Below the pieces are notes generated by a model. That model was not told the DNA's origin. It made no database searches and saw nothing but the letters and a program-made list of their open reading frames with translations. This document shows, piece by piece, positions 1 to 8,881 of a stretch of 64,000 nucleotides of DNA. The position numbers and the translations under genes were made by a program. The DNA is taken from assembly GCA_964566055.1 (NCBI GenBank), contig CAZMHI010000020.1, forward strand, positions 1 to 64,000. The letters run 5' to 3'. The DNA is from TMED23 sp964566055 (lineage in GTDB: Bacteria; Pseudomonadota; Alphaproteobacteria; Rhodospirillales; UBA2165). How positions within the stretch are numbered: position 1 is the first letter of the stretch; each line of letters starts with the position of its first letter.

Positions 1-91
1 CGCGCATGGCATCAAATTGTTCTTCAGAAATAACTGAGATTTCAAGCCAGGATTGCTTGCGTTCTTCCGGCGTCATTTTAGCTTCAGGCAT
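1..91 (-). CDS. Unknown protein, N-terminal 30 residues only
   Basis: An ATG at 91 opens a frame that runs off the left edge without a stop. The peptide begins MPEAKMTPEERKQSWLEI and is charged and hydrophilic, with no signal peptide or membrane segment. A GGA-type ribosome site lies about 11 bases upstream. It follows the DUF4149-like gene by 30 bases on the same strand and probably shares its transcript. I do not recognise the family from this fragment. Confidence 0.5.
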   Translation of the reverse strand, partial: MPEAKMTPEERKQSWLEISVISEEQFDAMR

Positions 92-121
92 AGTCAGATT
101 GTTCCTTTTATCGAAAGAATT

Positions 122-538
122 TTATTGCGCCAGTCTAATCAAAATTACCAGAACTGCAATAAACTGGATCATGTGAATAAGCACGCTAACCCGGTGGACG
201 GCTTTAAATTTTGCATCGTTGCCCTCTTCCCGCGCCTTATTGGCCATCGGTACAATTACCCGGGCAGCAAATAAGAAAGCCGCCGCCACCGCCAACATGG
301 TGCCGACTTCAATTTCGTAAGAATGACCGGGGATTAACAACAAAGCGGGGATAATCGAAATAACCGCATTGCTCCGGTAATAAACCGGAAAAACCTGGCG
401 TAAAAATTTTGATGCGTCTTCGCGGTCAACGAATTTGAAAACCATTGGCGTGAACATAAAGGCAAAATACGCCATGCCGCCAAATTGCAGCGCCACCCCT
501 ATCAGCGCCAAGACATGAAGGTTTATCCATTCAAACAT
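122..538 (-). CDS. Small integral membrane protein, DUF4149/TMEM205-like
   Basis: The 138-residue product has four predicted membrane helices: about residues 8-30, 55-75, 80-98 and 115-136. The first helix carries the GGMAYFAFMFTP stretch and is followed by a VFPVYYRSN segment. The pattern of a glycine-rich first helix, an F-x-P, and a Phe-Pro-x-Tyr-Tyr turn resembles DUF4149 proteins, whose function is unknown. The start is supported by AGGAG seven bases upstream of the ATG. It lies 17 bases after the amidotransferase gene and is probably in the same operon, although nothing in the sequence ties it to glycan synthesis. Confidence 0.7.
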   Translation of the reverse strand: MFEWINLHVLALIGVALQFGGMAYFAFMFTPMVFKFVDREDASKFLRQVFPVYYRSNAVISIIPALLLIPGHSYEIEVGTMLAVAAAFLFAARVIVPMANKAREEGNDAKFKAVHRVSVLIHMIQFIAVLVILIRLAQ

Positions 539-555
539 AGATGTCTCCTAAAAAT

Positions 556-2322
556 TTACCCCAACACCTCAAACACATCCCCTTCCGGTATAATGCCTTC
601 AATATGGCGGCGGTGCCAGAGCGCATAGAACAGCAGCACCCAGGCCGCCTGCCCGCTTCGTTTAGCCTGCGAGCCTTCGAGAGAAGCAAACAGCTTCTCG
701 ACCCCCGCTGGCTCACAGATTTCTGCAATGGAATCTTGCGCCGCCACAAGTTTGCCGATCTCCGAGGCGCGCCGGCCAATCCATTCGGCAACCGGTACAG
801 TAAAGCCTTTCTTTTTATCGAAGGGCCGAGCTTCCGGCAGTTTTTGCTCCAGCCACCGGCGTAGCAAGTATTTACCGACCCGCCCCCGGACTTTCAGATT
901 ATCCGGCAGGTGCATGGCAACATCGGCAACTTTCGGATCGAGCAATGGCGTCCGCCCCTCCACGCCATGAGCCATCAGGCAACGATCCAGCTTAATCAGC
1001 AAATCATGAGGCAGCCAATCGGCACAGTCGACCGCTTGAGCGATCTGGAGCTTGGTACGTTTTGAATTGCTTTCACGGGCCCATATCCGGTCGAAATTAT
1101 CACGCCAAGCCATGCCACGGTCCCGCAACAAGTCGAGGCCATGAAACACACCCTTCGACCGCATGGAGCGGCCACCCAGATACCACGGGCGCATTTGTTT
1201 GCGGTAGCGGCCATAACCGGCAAACAACTCATCCCCACCCTCACCGCTCAGCACAACTTTGAGCCCGGCATTATTAACGAGTTGCCCAAGCTTATACGTC
1301 GGCAAGATAGCGTAATCCGCCGCCGGGTCATCCATCGCCGCCGCAATCTCCGGTAACATTGACCAAAAATCGTTTTCAGAAAATTCAACCTCATGAAAAT
1401 TAGCCCCCGCAGCAGCCGCCACCGTTCTGGCGTGCGCGCGTTCATCGGCAACCGAGGTGCCGGCAAATCCGGCGGTAAAGGCCTCAACCGGTTGCTCGTT
1501 CAAATCCCTCATACAGGCAAGCACAGCCGAGGAATCGACCCCACCCGACAGAAACATGCCGTAGGGCACGTCAGATCTCTGATGAACCGTGACGCTATCC
1601 ATTAAGGCTTCATCAAGTTTTTCAAGCGCCTCTGTTTCACTCCAATTCTCCGGCCCGCCTTTGGGCAGAGCCCGATGATGCAAGGAATGGGTCACCCGAC
1701 CACCATCAAGCGTTAATGTCTGGCCCGGTTCGACGCGTTTAATATTTTGAAAAATCGTGTTCTCACCGGTGGTGAATTGCAGCTGCAGCAATTCCTGACG
1801 CTTAGCCGTATTCAAACTGCGCGGAGCAAGCCCGGCATCCAGAAGTGCGCCTGCTTCAGAGGCAAAAGCGACACCGCCGTCAAATTCCGTGTAATAGAGG
1901 GGCTTGATGCCAAAGGGGTCACGCGCCAATTGAATGTGATGATTATGCGGATCGGCGATGGCGATACCGTACATACCGCGCAGCGCCTGGGTAAATGCCG
2001 TGCCGTTGAGTTCATAAAGCAGCAGGGGCGGTTCACAATCCGATTTAGTTTGAAAGTTTTTCTCGCCGAGTGATTGGCGCAGCTCGAGGTAATTATAAAT
2101 TTCGCCATTGGCGACGATGACGGTACCGCGCTTATCCTGGATCGGCTGATCACCGGTCTCAAGGTCGATAATGGACAGACGTGTGTGAACGACTTCCATA
2201 TCCTGATAAGCAAATTCACCGCTGCCATCCGGCCCCCGATGCGCCAAAGCCGCCGCCAGCGCATCAATCGCCGCTTCATCCGGCGTCCCGTCATGGAGCA
2301 AGATGCCGGCGAGACCACACAT
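556..2322 (-). CDS. Asparagine synthetase B-like glutamine-dependent amidotransferase
   Basis: The 588-residue protein is a complete two-domain enzyme. Cys2 (MCGLAG) is the class II glutaminase nucleophile, and the N-terminal domain keeps the NGEIYN stretch near 72-77. The synthetase domain has the PP-loop SGGVDSS at 259-265, which activates a carboxylate with ATP so that ammonia from glutamine can form an amide. The housekeeping reaction would be aspartate to asparagine. Its position as last member of a run of overlapping glycosyltransferase genes (one-base TGATG overlap with the gene before) suggests a role in modifying a surface glycan, such as amidating a uronic acid. Sequence alone cannot separate the two roles. 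Confidence 0.88.
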   Translation of the reverse strand: MCGLAGILLHDGTPDEAAIDALAAALAHRGPDGSGEFAYQDMEVVHTRLSIIDLETGDQPIQDKRGTVIVANGEIYNYLELRQSLGEKNFQTKSDCEPPLLLYELNGTAFTQALRGMYGIAIADPHNHHIQLARDPFGIKPLYYTEFDGGVAFASEAGALLDAGLAPRSLNTAKRQELLQLQFTTGENTIFQNIKRVEPGQTLTLDGGRVTHSLHHRALPKGGPENWSETEALEKLDEALMDSVTVHQRSDVPYGMFLSGGVDSSAVLACMRDLNEQPVEAFTAGFAGTSVADERAHARTVAAAAGANFHEVEFSENDFWSMLPEIAAAMDDPAADYAILPTYKLGQLVNNAGLKVVLSGEGGDELFAGYGRYRKQMRPWYLGGRSMRSKGVFHGLDLLRDRGMAWRDNFDRIWARESNSKRTKLQIAQAVDCADWLPHDLLIKLDRCLMAHGVEGRTPLLDPKVADVAMHLPDNLKVRGRVGKYLLRRWLEQKLPEARPFDKKKGFTVPVAEWIGRRASEIGKLVAAQDSIAEICEPAGVEKLFASLEGSQAKRSGQAAWVLLFYALWHRRHIEGIIPEGDVFEVLG

Positions 2323-3347
2323 CAGGCGATCATCCCCTCAAAGAACTCGAGGTACTTATCGACGATAATGCTTTCGGTAAAATTCGCTTCATAATCAGCA
2401 CTGGCCTGACCAGCCAAATATGCAGCCCGGTCCGGCTCATCGATCAAATGTTTAATTGACGCCGCCAGCATCTTTTCATCATCGATGGGGAACAATACGC
2501 CATTTTCTCCGTGCGTTATCAATGTTCCAGGCCCCATGCTGTCAGCAGCGATAACCGGCACACCTTGAGCCCAGGCTTCAATGACCACATTACCCAGAGG
2601 TTCGTGGCGGGATGGACAGACAAAAATATCGGCAGCGCCTAATAAGGCTTCCGGATCATCACGCCAGCCTAGAAAACGTGTACGAGGCTTGATACCCAAC
2701 ACCTCGGCCTGATTTTCCAGTTCTTTGCGCAACGGGCCTTCACCGGCCAGCCAGAGATAAGCGTTCGGCACCCGGGCGACTGCCCGTAGTAACAAATCAA
2801 AAGCCTTGTTTTCGTGCAAGCGGCCCATGGCCAATATAAGCGTCGCGTTTTGGGGCGTGAAAAAGGCCTGCCGGTCTACCGGCGCGGCACGTTTGGCGCC
2901 GACAAAATTCGGCAAATAATGAACTTGTTCAGGAGCCCAGCCATTGTTGACCAAATACTCAGCAATATCTTCCGTATTGGCTATCAAATGGTCACAGTTG
3001 CGGTAATATTTAAGATTATAATATCCACCGAGCCTGCCAATATGTACAAAATCACCATTTGCCGGGCACATTCCTGTGGCGCGGTTCATCCAGCTTAAAA
3101 CAATATCGGGATTGAATTCTTTAATTTGGCGCTTCAGCGCCCATGGGGTGGAAATATCCAACTTACCACCAAATTTTAATTGATGGGGCTCAACGCCGCC
3201 GGCGACAAAACGTCTGGCGCGCGCTTCATTGCGGCGGATCACCACCCGCTGTTCAATATTGGTTTTATGGAGCGCGATGGTTAGCCGGGTAAAAAATTCC
3301 TCTGCTCCACCATATTCGGCGCCGGCCATAACTTGTAGAACCTTCAT
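2322..3347 (-). CDS. Family 4 (GT-B) glycosyltransferase
   Basis: The 341-residue product has the GT4 layout. An N-terminal GGAEEFFTRL motif sits at about 13-22, GRLHENKAFDLLLRAV opens the C-terminal Rossmann domain near 175-190, and the donor-binding EPLGNVVIEAWAQG lies near 250-263 with the two conserved glutamates. No signal peptide or membrane helix is present, so it acts on the cytoplasmic face. The start overlaps the preceding gene by four bases (ATGA) and its stop overlaps the amidotransferase start, which implies translational coupling. It probably adds one sugar to lipopolysaccharide core or another surface glycan; donor and acceptor are unknown. Confidence 0.85.
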   Translation of the reverse strand: MKVLQVMAGAEYGGAEEFFTRLTIALHKTNIEQRVVIRRNEARARRFVAGGVEPHQLKFGGKLDISTPWALKRQIKEFNPDIVLSWMNRATGMCPANGDFVHIGRLGGYYNLKYYRNCDHLIANTEDIAEYLVNNGWAPEQVHYLPNFVGAKRAAPVDRQAFFTPQNATLILAMGRLHENKAFDLLLRAVARVPNAYLWLAGEGPLRKELENQAEVLGIKPRTRFLGWRDDPEALLGAADIFVCPSRHEPLGNVVIEAWAQGVPVIAADSMGPGTLITHGENGVLFPIDDEKMLAASIKHLIDEPDRAAYLAGQASADYEANFTESIIVDKYLEFFEGMIA

Positions 3348-4381
3348 TCTGGTATTAACTCCTCAAAAGCCTGTGCAGCTTGGCTCCAACCCCAGACACC
3401 TTGCGTTTCAATCGCCGCCTTGTGCTGATCACGCCATAAGTCATCATTATTTAAAAGATTTATAGCCGAACTGGCGAATTCATGGTCAGTGTTTGCAATG
3501 GCCCCAGTTTTGTTGTCGACAACACGCTCTACTACCGAGCCAAATTTCTGCACGACGGCGGGAACACCAGCCGCTTGCGCCTCCCCCACTGCCAGACAAA
3601 AGGTCTCGTTTAGGTCTCCCTTATATAGCATCACGCGAGATTTACGAAACTCCTCAATTAATTCAGATTTTGGCACTGGCCCGCGCAGCACGACACCCTG
3701 ATCCTTCAAGGCGCGCGCTTTATCGAGAATAGCTTCCATTTCCTGCGCTTTGGCTGCTCCCGCGGATCCATAGGTTGCGGCGCCGGAAAATAAATGCAGT
3801 TCCGCATCCGGCGTGTGTGGATAGATATCGCGCTGCCATACATCCAGCAACCAATCCAGCGAGCGCAAAGGATTGGACGTGAATATTGCCCGTCTCGGCG
3901 GCATCTCTTCAAGAGGAGATAAATTTCGAAACTCATCTGCAATACCATACGGAATGACGATGCGCTCACCCCCGGGAGCCCAGGCCGGATAAGTCGTGGC
4001 GTGATAGTCACCAATAAAAATGATGGCCGGTTTGACCTGCCATAGCTTGGAAAGATAGCGCCATTTCAACAAGTATTGAGCTGGATTATGGATCCAGAAT
4101 ACTGTCCGCCTGGCCATTGGCATCAAGCGGATAAGCTTATCCCCGCGATTGGCGATATAAAGATCAGCTGTATCCGGCAGACCGCTCTCCAGCGGTGCCC
4201 AATCGACTCCGTCAATTACTTTGGCCGCAGCGCACATATTGCGCACCATAACTTCATGGCCGCGCTTAGCCAGTTCTGCCACCAAATTCACAATTGAGCT
4301 TTCAACACCACCGAGGGGACCTTGGCGCGGGCTATCGCCATCAAAATTAATGCCGTCATCGGCCAGGACAATCCGCGCCAT
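3344..4381 (-). CDS. Family 4-like glycosyltransferase
   Basis: The 345-residue protein starts MARIVLADDGINFDG and has the sugar-nucleotide transferase features PLGGVESSIVNLV near 22-34 and FCLAVGEAQAAGVPAVVQ near 275-292. It is evidently a paralogue of the glycosyltransferase at 6150-7184: both share a DD-x3-FDG opening, an LGG-x-E loop, an RGH-x-V strand and a similar middle part with an FW(I/L) strand. The ATG overlaps the stop of the upstream GT2 gene by one base (TAATG), and its stop overlaps the next gene by four bases. The product is cytoplasmic. The exact linkage cannot be read from sequence. Confidence 0.83.
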   Translation of the reverse strand: MARIVLADDGINFDGDSPRQGPLGGVESSIVNLVAELAKRGHEVMVRNMCAAAKVIDGVDWAPLESGLPDTADLYIANRGDKLIRLMPMARRTVFWIHNPAQYLLKWRYLSKLWQVKPAIIFIGDYHATTYPAWAPGGERIVIPYGIADEFRNLSPLEEMPPRRAIFTSNPLRSLDWLLDVWQRDIYPHTPDAELHLFSGAATYGSAGAAKAQEMEAILDKARALKDQGVVLRGPVPKSELIEEFRKSRVMLYKGDLNETFCLAVGEAQAAGVPAVVQKFGSVVERVVDNKTGAIANTDHEFASSAINLLNNDDLWRDQHKAAIETQGVWGWSQAAQAFEELIPE

Positions 4382-5151
4382 TAGTTCAGTTCAACCTTTG
4401 CTTTGATATGGGAAATAAGCGGATAGAGGCCGGCGAATAACGCGATTAACAGGCCATAACCACCTTCTTTATAGCCTTTGCGGCTTATATAACATTTGAA
4501 GAACCGCGAAATCAGCCGCCTCACATTGTTGGCTGTTGAACCGATATCACCACTATCTACTAAATCTTTCGCCCGCGCTGTCGTATAGGAATCGAGGCGT
4601 TTAATCATGTCCGATATATTGCGGTCAACATAGTGATTGATACGATTGCTAAGCATCGCTCCCTTCTTCCCGTGCCAAATGAGACTTGGGTGAACGCGCT
4701 GCTGACCCCATATTTTAGCACCTTTCCGAAATAATCCCGGATAAGCGGCTTTGCCATAGGACGCCCCCCAGCCATGACGAACCAGCCGGTCACCGATATA
4801 GTTATCAACCGGGATTTCATGCCAATCGAATGTGGTTGCGTTGACGGTATTACGAATTTCACACGCCAACTCTTCAGGCACATGTTCGTCAGCATCAATT
4901 TCAAATATCCATTCACCAGCGCAAGCGTCTATTGCAGCGTTCCTCCGGTCACCTTCGATATCCCACCCACCCTCAACAATACGGTCGGTAAATTGTTCGG
5001 CTATGGCTCGGGTACCATCGGTGCAGCGATCCAGCACGACGACTATTTCATCGGCAAAAGAGAGTTTTTCCAAACACGCAGCCAGCTTATCCTCTTCATT
5101 GTGGACGCTGATTACGGCTGACAATTTAAACGAAGGATCTGGCAGGTTCAA
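4381..5151 (-). CDS. Family 2 glycosyltransferase, WaaE/KdtX-like
   Basis: I place the start at the TTG at 5151. It overlaps the TGA of the heptosyltransferase-like gene (TTGA) and has GGAGG seven bases upstream. The longer reading from a GTG at 5202 would lie inside the previous gene and add 17 unrelated residues. The 256-residue product opens directly into the GT2 fold: LSAVISVHNEEDK, then VVVLDRCTDGT, and the metal-binding EIDADEH near residue 85. The C-terminal part has basic amphipathic stretches and one hydrophobic segment (GLLIALFAGLYPLI). This matches the WaaE/KdtX type that decorates the lipopolysaccharide inner core. Confidence 0.82.
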   Translation of the reverse strand: MNLPDPSFKLSAVISVHNEEDKLAACLEKLSFADEIVVVLDRCTDGTRAIAEQFTDRIVEGGWDIEGDRRNAAIDACAGEWIFEIDADEHVPEELACEIRNTVNATTFDWHEIPVDNYIGDRLVRHGWGASYGKAAYPGLFRKGAKIWGQQRVHPSLIWHGKKGAMLSNRINHYVDRNISDMIKRLDSYTTARAKDLVDSGDIGSTANNVRRLISRFFKCYISRKGYKEGGYGLLIALFAGLYPLISHIKAKVELN

Positions 5152-6131
5152 TTGACTGCCTCCGATTGATCGCTGGCCTTGCTTTTCAAACACCGTTGCC
5201 ACAATAAACGGGCACCTGCCTCTGCCATGTCAACGGTTAAACTGTCCATGAGGCTATCCGATGTCCGGTGATCAAAATCCTTGGGAAATATTTCCTCAAA
5301 TGGTATAGCGGTCCGCACGACATCCGTATTCTCACCCCACGGCGCATAAAGAGACTCTTGAGTTGGCCCAAACAAGCCGAGTGTCGGTACACCAGACGCT
5401 GCGGCCAAATGCATCAAGCCCGAATCATTGCCAATGTAAAAGGTCGAACGCGCAAGACAGGCATAGGCGGTTAAGAGATCTAACTTACCTACTAAATCGA
5501 TCCGGCGGTCTTCCGGAATAGTATCAATTAGGCGCAAGGCCATAGGCCTTTCATCGTCACGACCGAGCAAAACTACTCGGGCGCCCGGCAGAATTCCATC
5601 TGGTGCAGTCAAGCGCACGATAAGCTCGGCAAAATTTTCCGTCCGCCAGGTTTTAGCCCGCCAGTTTGCGGTCGGCCCAATAGCTAGAATCGGCCCGCCA
5701 TCTGGCAGATATTGTTTTGCCAATTCATTTTGCCGCGGACTGGTCCACAATTTAGGTGGCACGATTTTGTCTAAACCCAGCACCTGGGCAGTTCGCTCTA
5801 CCCGGCGCATATTACTGCCGCTTCGTGGCATACCGCGACGTTGGCGTCGACCCAACAAAAAAGTCGCCGGCGCGTTTCTAAGATCAATGACCAGATCCCA
5901 AAAGGTGCCGATGGTGAGCAGCCACAACCTCAACCAATGCAGCGAGAACACCATCTTGTCCAAGACAATAATCTGCTTTAGTCCGGGCAGTGCCTCAAAC
6001 AAAGGCGCTGCTGCCGGACCACAGGCTACTGTGACTTCCAATTTTGGATTGTGCAGCCGCAAATGTTCCAGCAATCCAGTTGAAAGTATGGCATCGCCAA
6101 TCCGTGTTGATGTAACGAATAAGACCTTCAT
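5148..6131 (-). CDS. Family 9 glycosyltransferase (heptosyltransferase-like)
   Basis: The 327-residue protein has the GT9 architecture. The N-terminal domain begins MKVLFVTSTRIGDAILSTGL. The C-terminal domain holds GPTANWRAKTW near 150 and the signature GNDSGLMHLAAASGVPTLGL near 235-254, where the Asp and His contact the nucleotide-sugar. Family members transfer L-glycero-D-manno-heptose or related sugars to the lipid A-Kdo core. The preceding gene ends 18 bases upstream and the following GT2 gene is coupled through a TTGA overlap. No heptose biosynthesis genes are in view, so donor identity is unproven. Confidence 0.85.
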   Translation of the reverse strand: MKVLFVTSTRIGDAILSTGLLEHLRLHNPKLEVTVACGPAAAPLFEALPGLKQIIVLDKMVFSLHWLRLWLLTIGTFWDLVIDLRNAPATFLLGRRQRRGMPRSGSNMRRVERTAQVLGLDKIVPPKLWTSPRQNELAKQYLPDGGPILAIGPTANWRAKTWRTENFAELIVRLTAPDGILPGARVVLLGRDDERPMALRLIDTIPEDRRIDLVGKLDLLTAYACLARSTFYIGNDSGLMHLAAASGVPTLGLFGPTQESLYAPWGENTDVVRTAIPFEEIFPKDFDHRTSDSLMDSLTVDMAEAGARLLWQRCLKSKASDQSEAVN

Positions 6132-6149
6132 ATCAATAGCTTAAGCTTT

Positions 6150-7184
6150 TTATTGTTTCCATAAAGCTTCAAATTCAATTGCTGCATTTTGCCAATTGCG
6201 CCCTGCCTGCAGAGTTTTAGCATCACGGCTGAGACTTTGATACATGGCAGTGTCTTCGGCCAACAACTCAAGGGTTAAATTTATAAAGGCGTCGTCATCG
6301 GGGGCGATATAGCCGGTCTGGCCGTTACCGATACTCTCTTCAACAACTTTGGTACCGCTATTAGCCGCGTAAATCACTGCCGGAGTGCCACAGGCCTGCG
6401 ACTCAGCCAAGGTCGAGCCATAAAATTCTGAGCCAATTACCGGGTACAAATGCACCCGCGCCGAGCTATAGGCTGCTGCCATTTCACTATTCGAGCTGGG
6501 AGACTTAACCCTAACATTTGCTCCCCGGGCATCGGCCACTGCTTCAGCAATTTCTTTTAGCCGGTCAGGAACCGCACCATTGAAAAGGCTGGCAGAATAA
6601 ATATGCAGTTCTGCTTTTTCGTTCTTTGGGTGAATATTGTCCCGCCACAGGCGCAACATATTTTTTAACCCATGCAGGGGATGCGTCGTGATAACGGCAA
6701 CTGGTGGCGGCACGTCGCTGATTTCCGCATCAATATAATTGGCAGCAATACCAGGCACGATTACGGCCTCTTTAAAATCCCGCCATGACTTCCAGGCCTG
6801 GCGTTGGTGCTCACCAACAAAAACCAGCGCCGGATCATATTTTTCCAGCAGCTTCTGATTTACCGGCTCGTTGAGAATTTTCGGATCCCCCCACAACCAA
6901 AAAATGGATTTTACCGCCGGGTCATCAATTTCCGACAATAATTCGGGTTTTCTGAAAGCGATGAGTACATCACATTCGGGCGGCCGCGGCGTCTCAAACG
7001 GCAGCCAAAGCACACCCTCTACACTGGCTTGATACTCGCAACGGTTAATTGCCGTCACGTCATGACCTCGAGCCGCCAAAGCGCCGGCCAAATGGGCAAA
7101 AGCTTTCTCCGCGCCCCCCAAGGCGCGGGTGCCGGACGTGGCGCCATCGAAGGCGTAAGAGTCGTCAATCATTACAATATTCAT
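6150..7184 (-). CDS. Family 4-like glycosyltransferase (first gene of glycan cluster)
   Basis: The 344-residue protein begins MNIVMIDDSYAFDG and contains ALGGAEKAFAHLAGALAARG near 22-41. A C-terminal donor site, FYGSTLAESQACGTPAVIY, lies near 273-291. It is a paralogue of the enzyme at 3344-4381. The start is supported by AAGGA eight bases before the ATG. It heads the leftward glycan cluster, and the 128 bases separating it from the divergent ygfZ gene must hold the promoters for both; I could not identify convincing -35/-10 pairs there. The role is probably addition of a core or capsule sugar. Confidence 0.82.
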   Translation of the reverse strand: MNIVMIDDSYAFDGATSGTRALGGAEKAFAHLAGALAARGHDVTAINRCEYQASVEGVLWLPFETPRPPECDVLIAFRKPELLSEIDDPAVKSIFWLWGDPKILNEPVNQKLLEKYDPALVFVGEHQRQAWKSWRDFKEAVIVPGIAANYIDAEISDVPPPVAVITTHPLHGLKNMLRLWRDNIHPKNEKAELHIYSASLFNGAVPDRLKEIAEAVADARGANVRVKSPSSNSEMAAAYSSARVHLYPVIGSEFYGSTLAESQACGTPAVIYAANSGTKVVEESIGNGQTGYIAPDDDAFINLTLELLAEDTAMYQSLSRDAKTLQAGRNWQNAAIEFEALWKQ

Positions 7185-7312
7185 GCATATTTCCTTGTGG
7201 GCCTTGCGCGCTGTTTATAGGAGTTTCAAAGACTTATGGCAATTAGACAGCTCGAATATCTTAGTGAAAAACTTGTCATTTGCGCCGCGGCTTGGCTCAG
7301 CTATATTAAACC

Positions 7313-8197
7313 ATGACTGAATCACATTATGTCCGTCTGGATAATCGGCGAATACTTAAAATTACTGGCGATGATGCCCGCAGTTTTCTGCAAGGCCTGG
7401 TGTCAAATGACCTCGATCGAGTCTCGGCAAGCCATGCGATTTATGCTGCCCTTCTGACTCCGCAAGGAAAATATCTTCACGACTTTTTTATTGCCGAGCT
7501 GGCTGAAGCCTTTTACCTCGATTGTGAAGCAGCCCGGATTGATGATCTCCTCAAGCGGTTACGTATGTATAAGCTCCGCGCCAAAGTCGATATTGAGGTT
7601 GTTGAGGATTTAGCAGTCGCGGTGATGTTTGGTGATGATATTCACGACGCCTTGGCCCTTGATCCGGCACTTGGTGCAGCCATGGAATGGCTGGGTGGTG
7701 TTATCTACACCGACCCTCGTCTCGGCGAGATTGGCGCGCGAGCCATCTTGCCAATTAATTCGTTAGAGATTGCGCTTCATGATGAGGCCCTGATCCCGGC
7801 TCCCTTTGAAAACTATGACAAATTGCGCCTCGCCCTCGGCCTGCCCGATGGCAGCCGTGACCTTGAAGTCGATAAATCTACCCTGCTCGAGTGCGGCTTC
7901 GAGGAATTACATGGGGTTGATTTCCATAAAGGCTGCTATATGGGTCAGGAATTAACCGCCCGCACCAAGCACCGGGGCTTGGTCAAAAAGCGTCTTGTTC
8001 CAGTAAGCTTTGACGGCAAGGCACCTACTGCCGGAGCCGAAATCACTCAGGAAGGCAAAAACGCCGGCGAGATTCGCTCGACATCAGATGGCCAGGCCCT
8101 GGCAATGCTTCGCCTGGACTCATTGGCAAACCCGGCACCGCTTATGGCAGGGGATATTGCGATAACGCCGAACAAGCCCGTCTGGGCTGATTTCTAA
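7313..8197 (+). CDS. ygfZ: Folate-binding protein YgfZ (CAF17/IBA57 family)
   Basis: The 294-residue product contains the family signature KGCYMGQE near residue 202-209, whose cysteine is characteristic, followed by LTARTKHRG. The N-terminal GcvT-like domain has the ITGDDARSFLQGLVSNDL stretch. Family members bind tetrahydrofolate and help assemble or repair certain iron-sulfur enzymes such as MiaB. The protein is soluble and cytoplasmic. It is divergent from the glycan cluster, and the next methyltransferase gene starts on the base after its stop codon, so the two are co-transcribed. Confidence 0.92.
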   Translation: MTESHYVRLDNRRILKITGDDARSFLQGLVSNDLDRVSASHAIYAALLTPQGKYLHDFFIAELAEAFYLDCEAARIDDLLKRLRMYKLRAKVDIEVVEDLAVAVMFGDDIHDALALDPALGAAMEWLGGVIYTDPRLGEIGARAILPINSLEIALHDEALIPAPFENYDKLRLALGLPDGSRDLEVDKSTLLECGFEELHGVDFHKGCYMGQELTARTKHRGLVKKRLVPVSFDGKAPTAGAEITQEGKNAGEIRSTSDGQALAMLRLDSLANPAPLMAGDIAITPNKPVWADF

Positions 8198-8854
8198 ATG
8201 ACCCAAACTGATAATTCCGGGCCACCGGACCGGCCGCTAATTCTGGAAGCGGTAGCGCATAATTATGATCGAGCGCTCAAACATTTTGGCCCCAAACACA
8301 AAGCCGTCGCCTGGCGCGATCAGGAACGCCAGCAGCGGCGGTTCCAAATATTTGTCGGCCTGTTGGCTTATGACACTGAACGCGATGACGTCACCATCAA
8401 TGATCTCGGCTGCGGCTATGGCGCGATGTTCGATACTTTTAAAGAGCTGCCGCAATTTTCAGATGGCACGTATTTTGGCTACGACATCAGCGAGGCGATG
8501 ATTAAGGCGGCCAAACAAGAGGTGAGTGATCCGCGCGCGCTCTTCATCAACAGTCATCAGGCTACGGAAATGGCGGATTATTCTTTTGTCTCCGGCACCT
8601 ATAATATGAAAATGACGGCACCTGAGCTGGCTTGGCGGAGCTATGTCGAGGAAAATCTGGTGCAGCTCTGGTCAAAAACCCGGATCGGGCTCGGCTTTAA
8701 CATGCTCAACATCCAGTCGCCGTTGCGCGAGAAAACGCTTTATTACGCCAACCCGCATTACTTTATGGATTTTTGCGAGAAACATTTGGATGGGCAAGTC
8801 CGCCTGATCGACCTGTTGCATCCGAATGAATTTGTTATTTTTGTGCGGAAATAG
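8198..8854 (+). CDS. Class I SAM-dependent methyltransferase
   Basis: The 218-residue protein has the SAM-binding motif I as INDLGCGYGAMFD near residue 66-78. An acidic strand end, YFGYDISEAMIK, follows near 98-109. The ATG abuts the ygfZ stop codon, so it is translationally coupled with it. The region after motif I is rich in aromatic residues, as in small-molecule methyltransferases, but the substrate cannot be read. There is no signal peptide or membrane segment. Confidence 0.8.
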   Translation: MTQTDNSGPPDRPLILEAVAHNYDRALKHFGPKHKAVAWRDQERQQRRFQIFVGLLAYDTERDDVTINDLGCGYGAMFDTFKELPQFSDGTYFGYDISEAMIKAAKQEVSDPRALFINSHQATEMADYSFVSGTYNMKMTAPELAWRSYVEENLVQLWSKTRIGLGFNMLNIQSPLREKTLYYANPHYFMDFCEKHLDGQVRLIDLLHPNEFVIFVRK

Positions 8855-8881
8855 TTGATCCAATAATTAATCGACAGTCAC

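Noticed and set aside
541..864. Plus-strand reading frame opposite the asparagine-synthetase-like gene
   Set aside because: It is the antisense shadow of a strongly conserved gene with no protein resemblance of its own.
5152..5202. GT2 start at a GTG inside the GT9 gene
   Set aside because: The added 17 residues read from GT9 coding sequence in another frame and the TTG at 5151 has a GGAGG at proper distance.
7185..7312. Promoter pair between the glycan cluster and ygfZ
   Set aside because: TTGTCA and TATATT-like matches occur but their spacing of about 23 bases is too long to accept.
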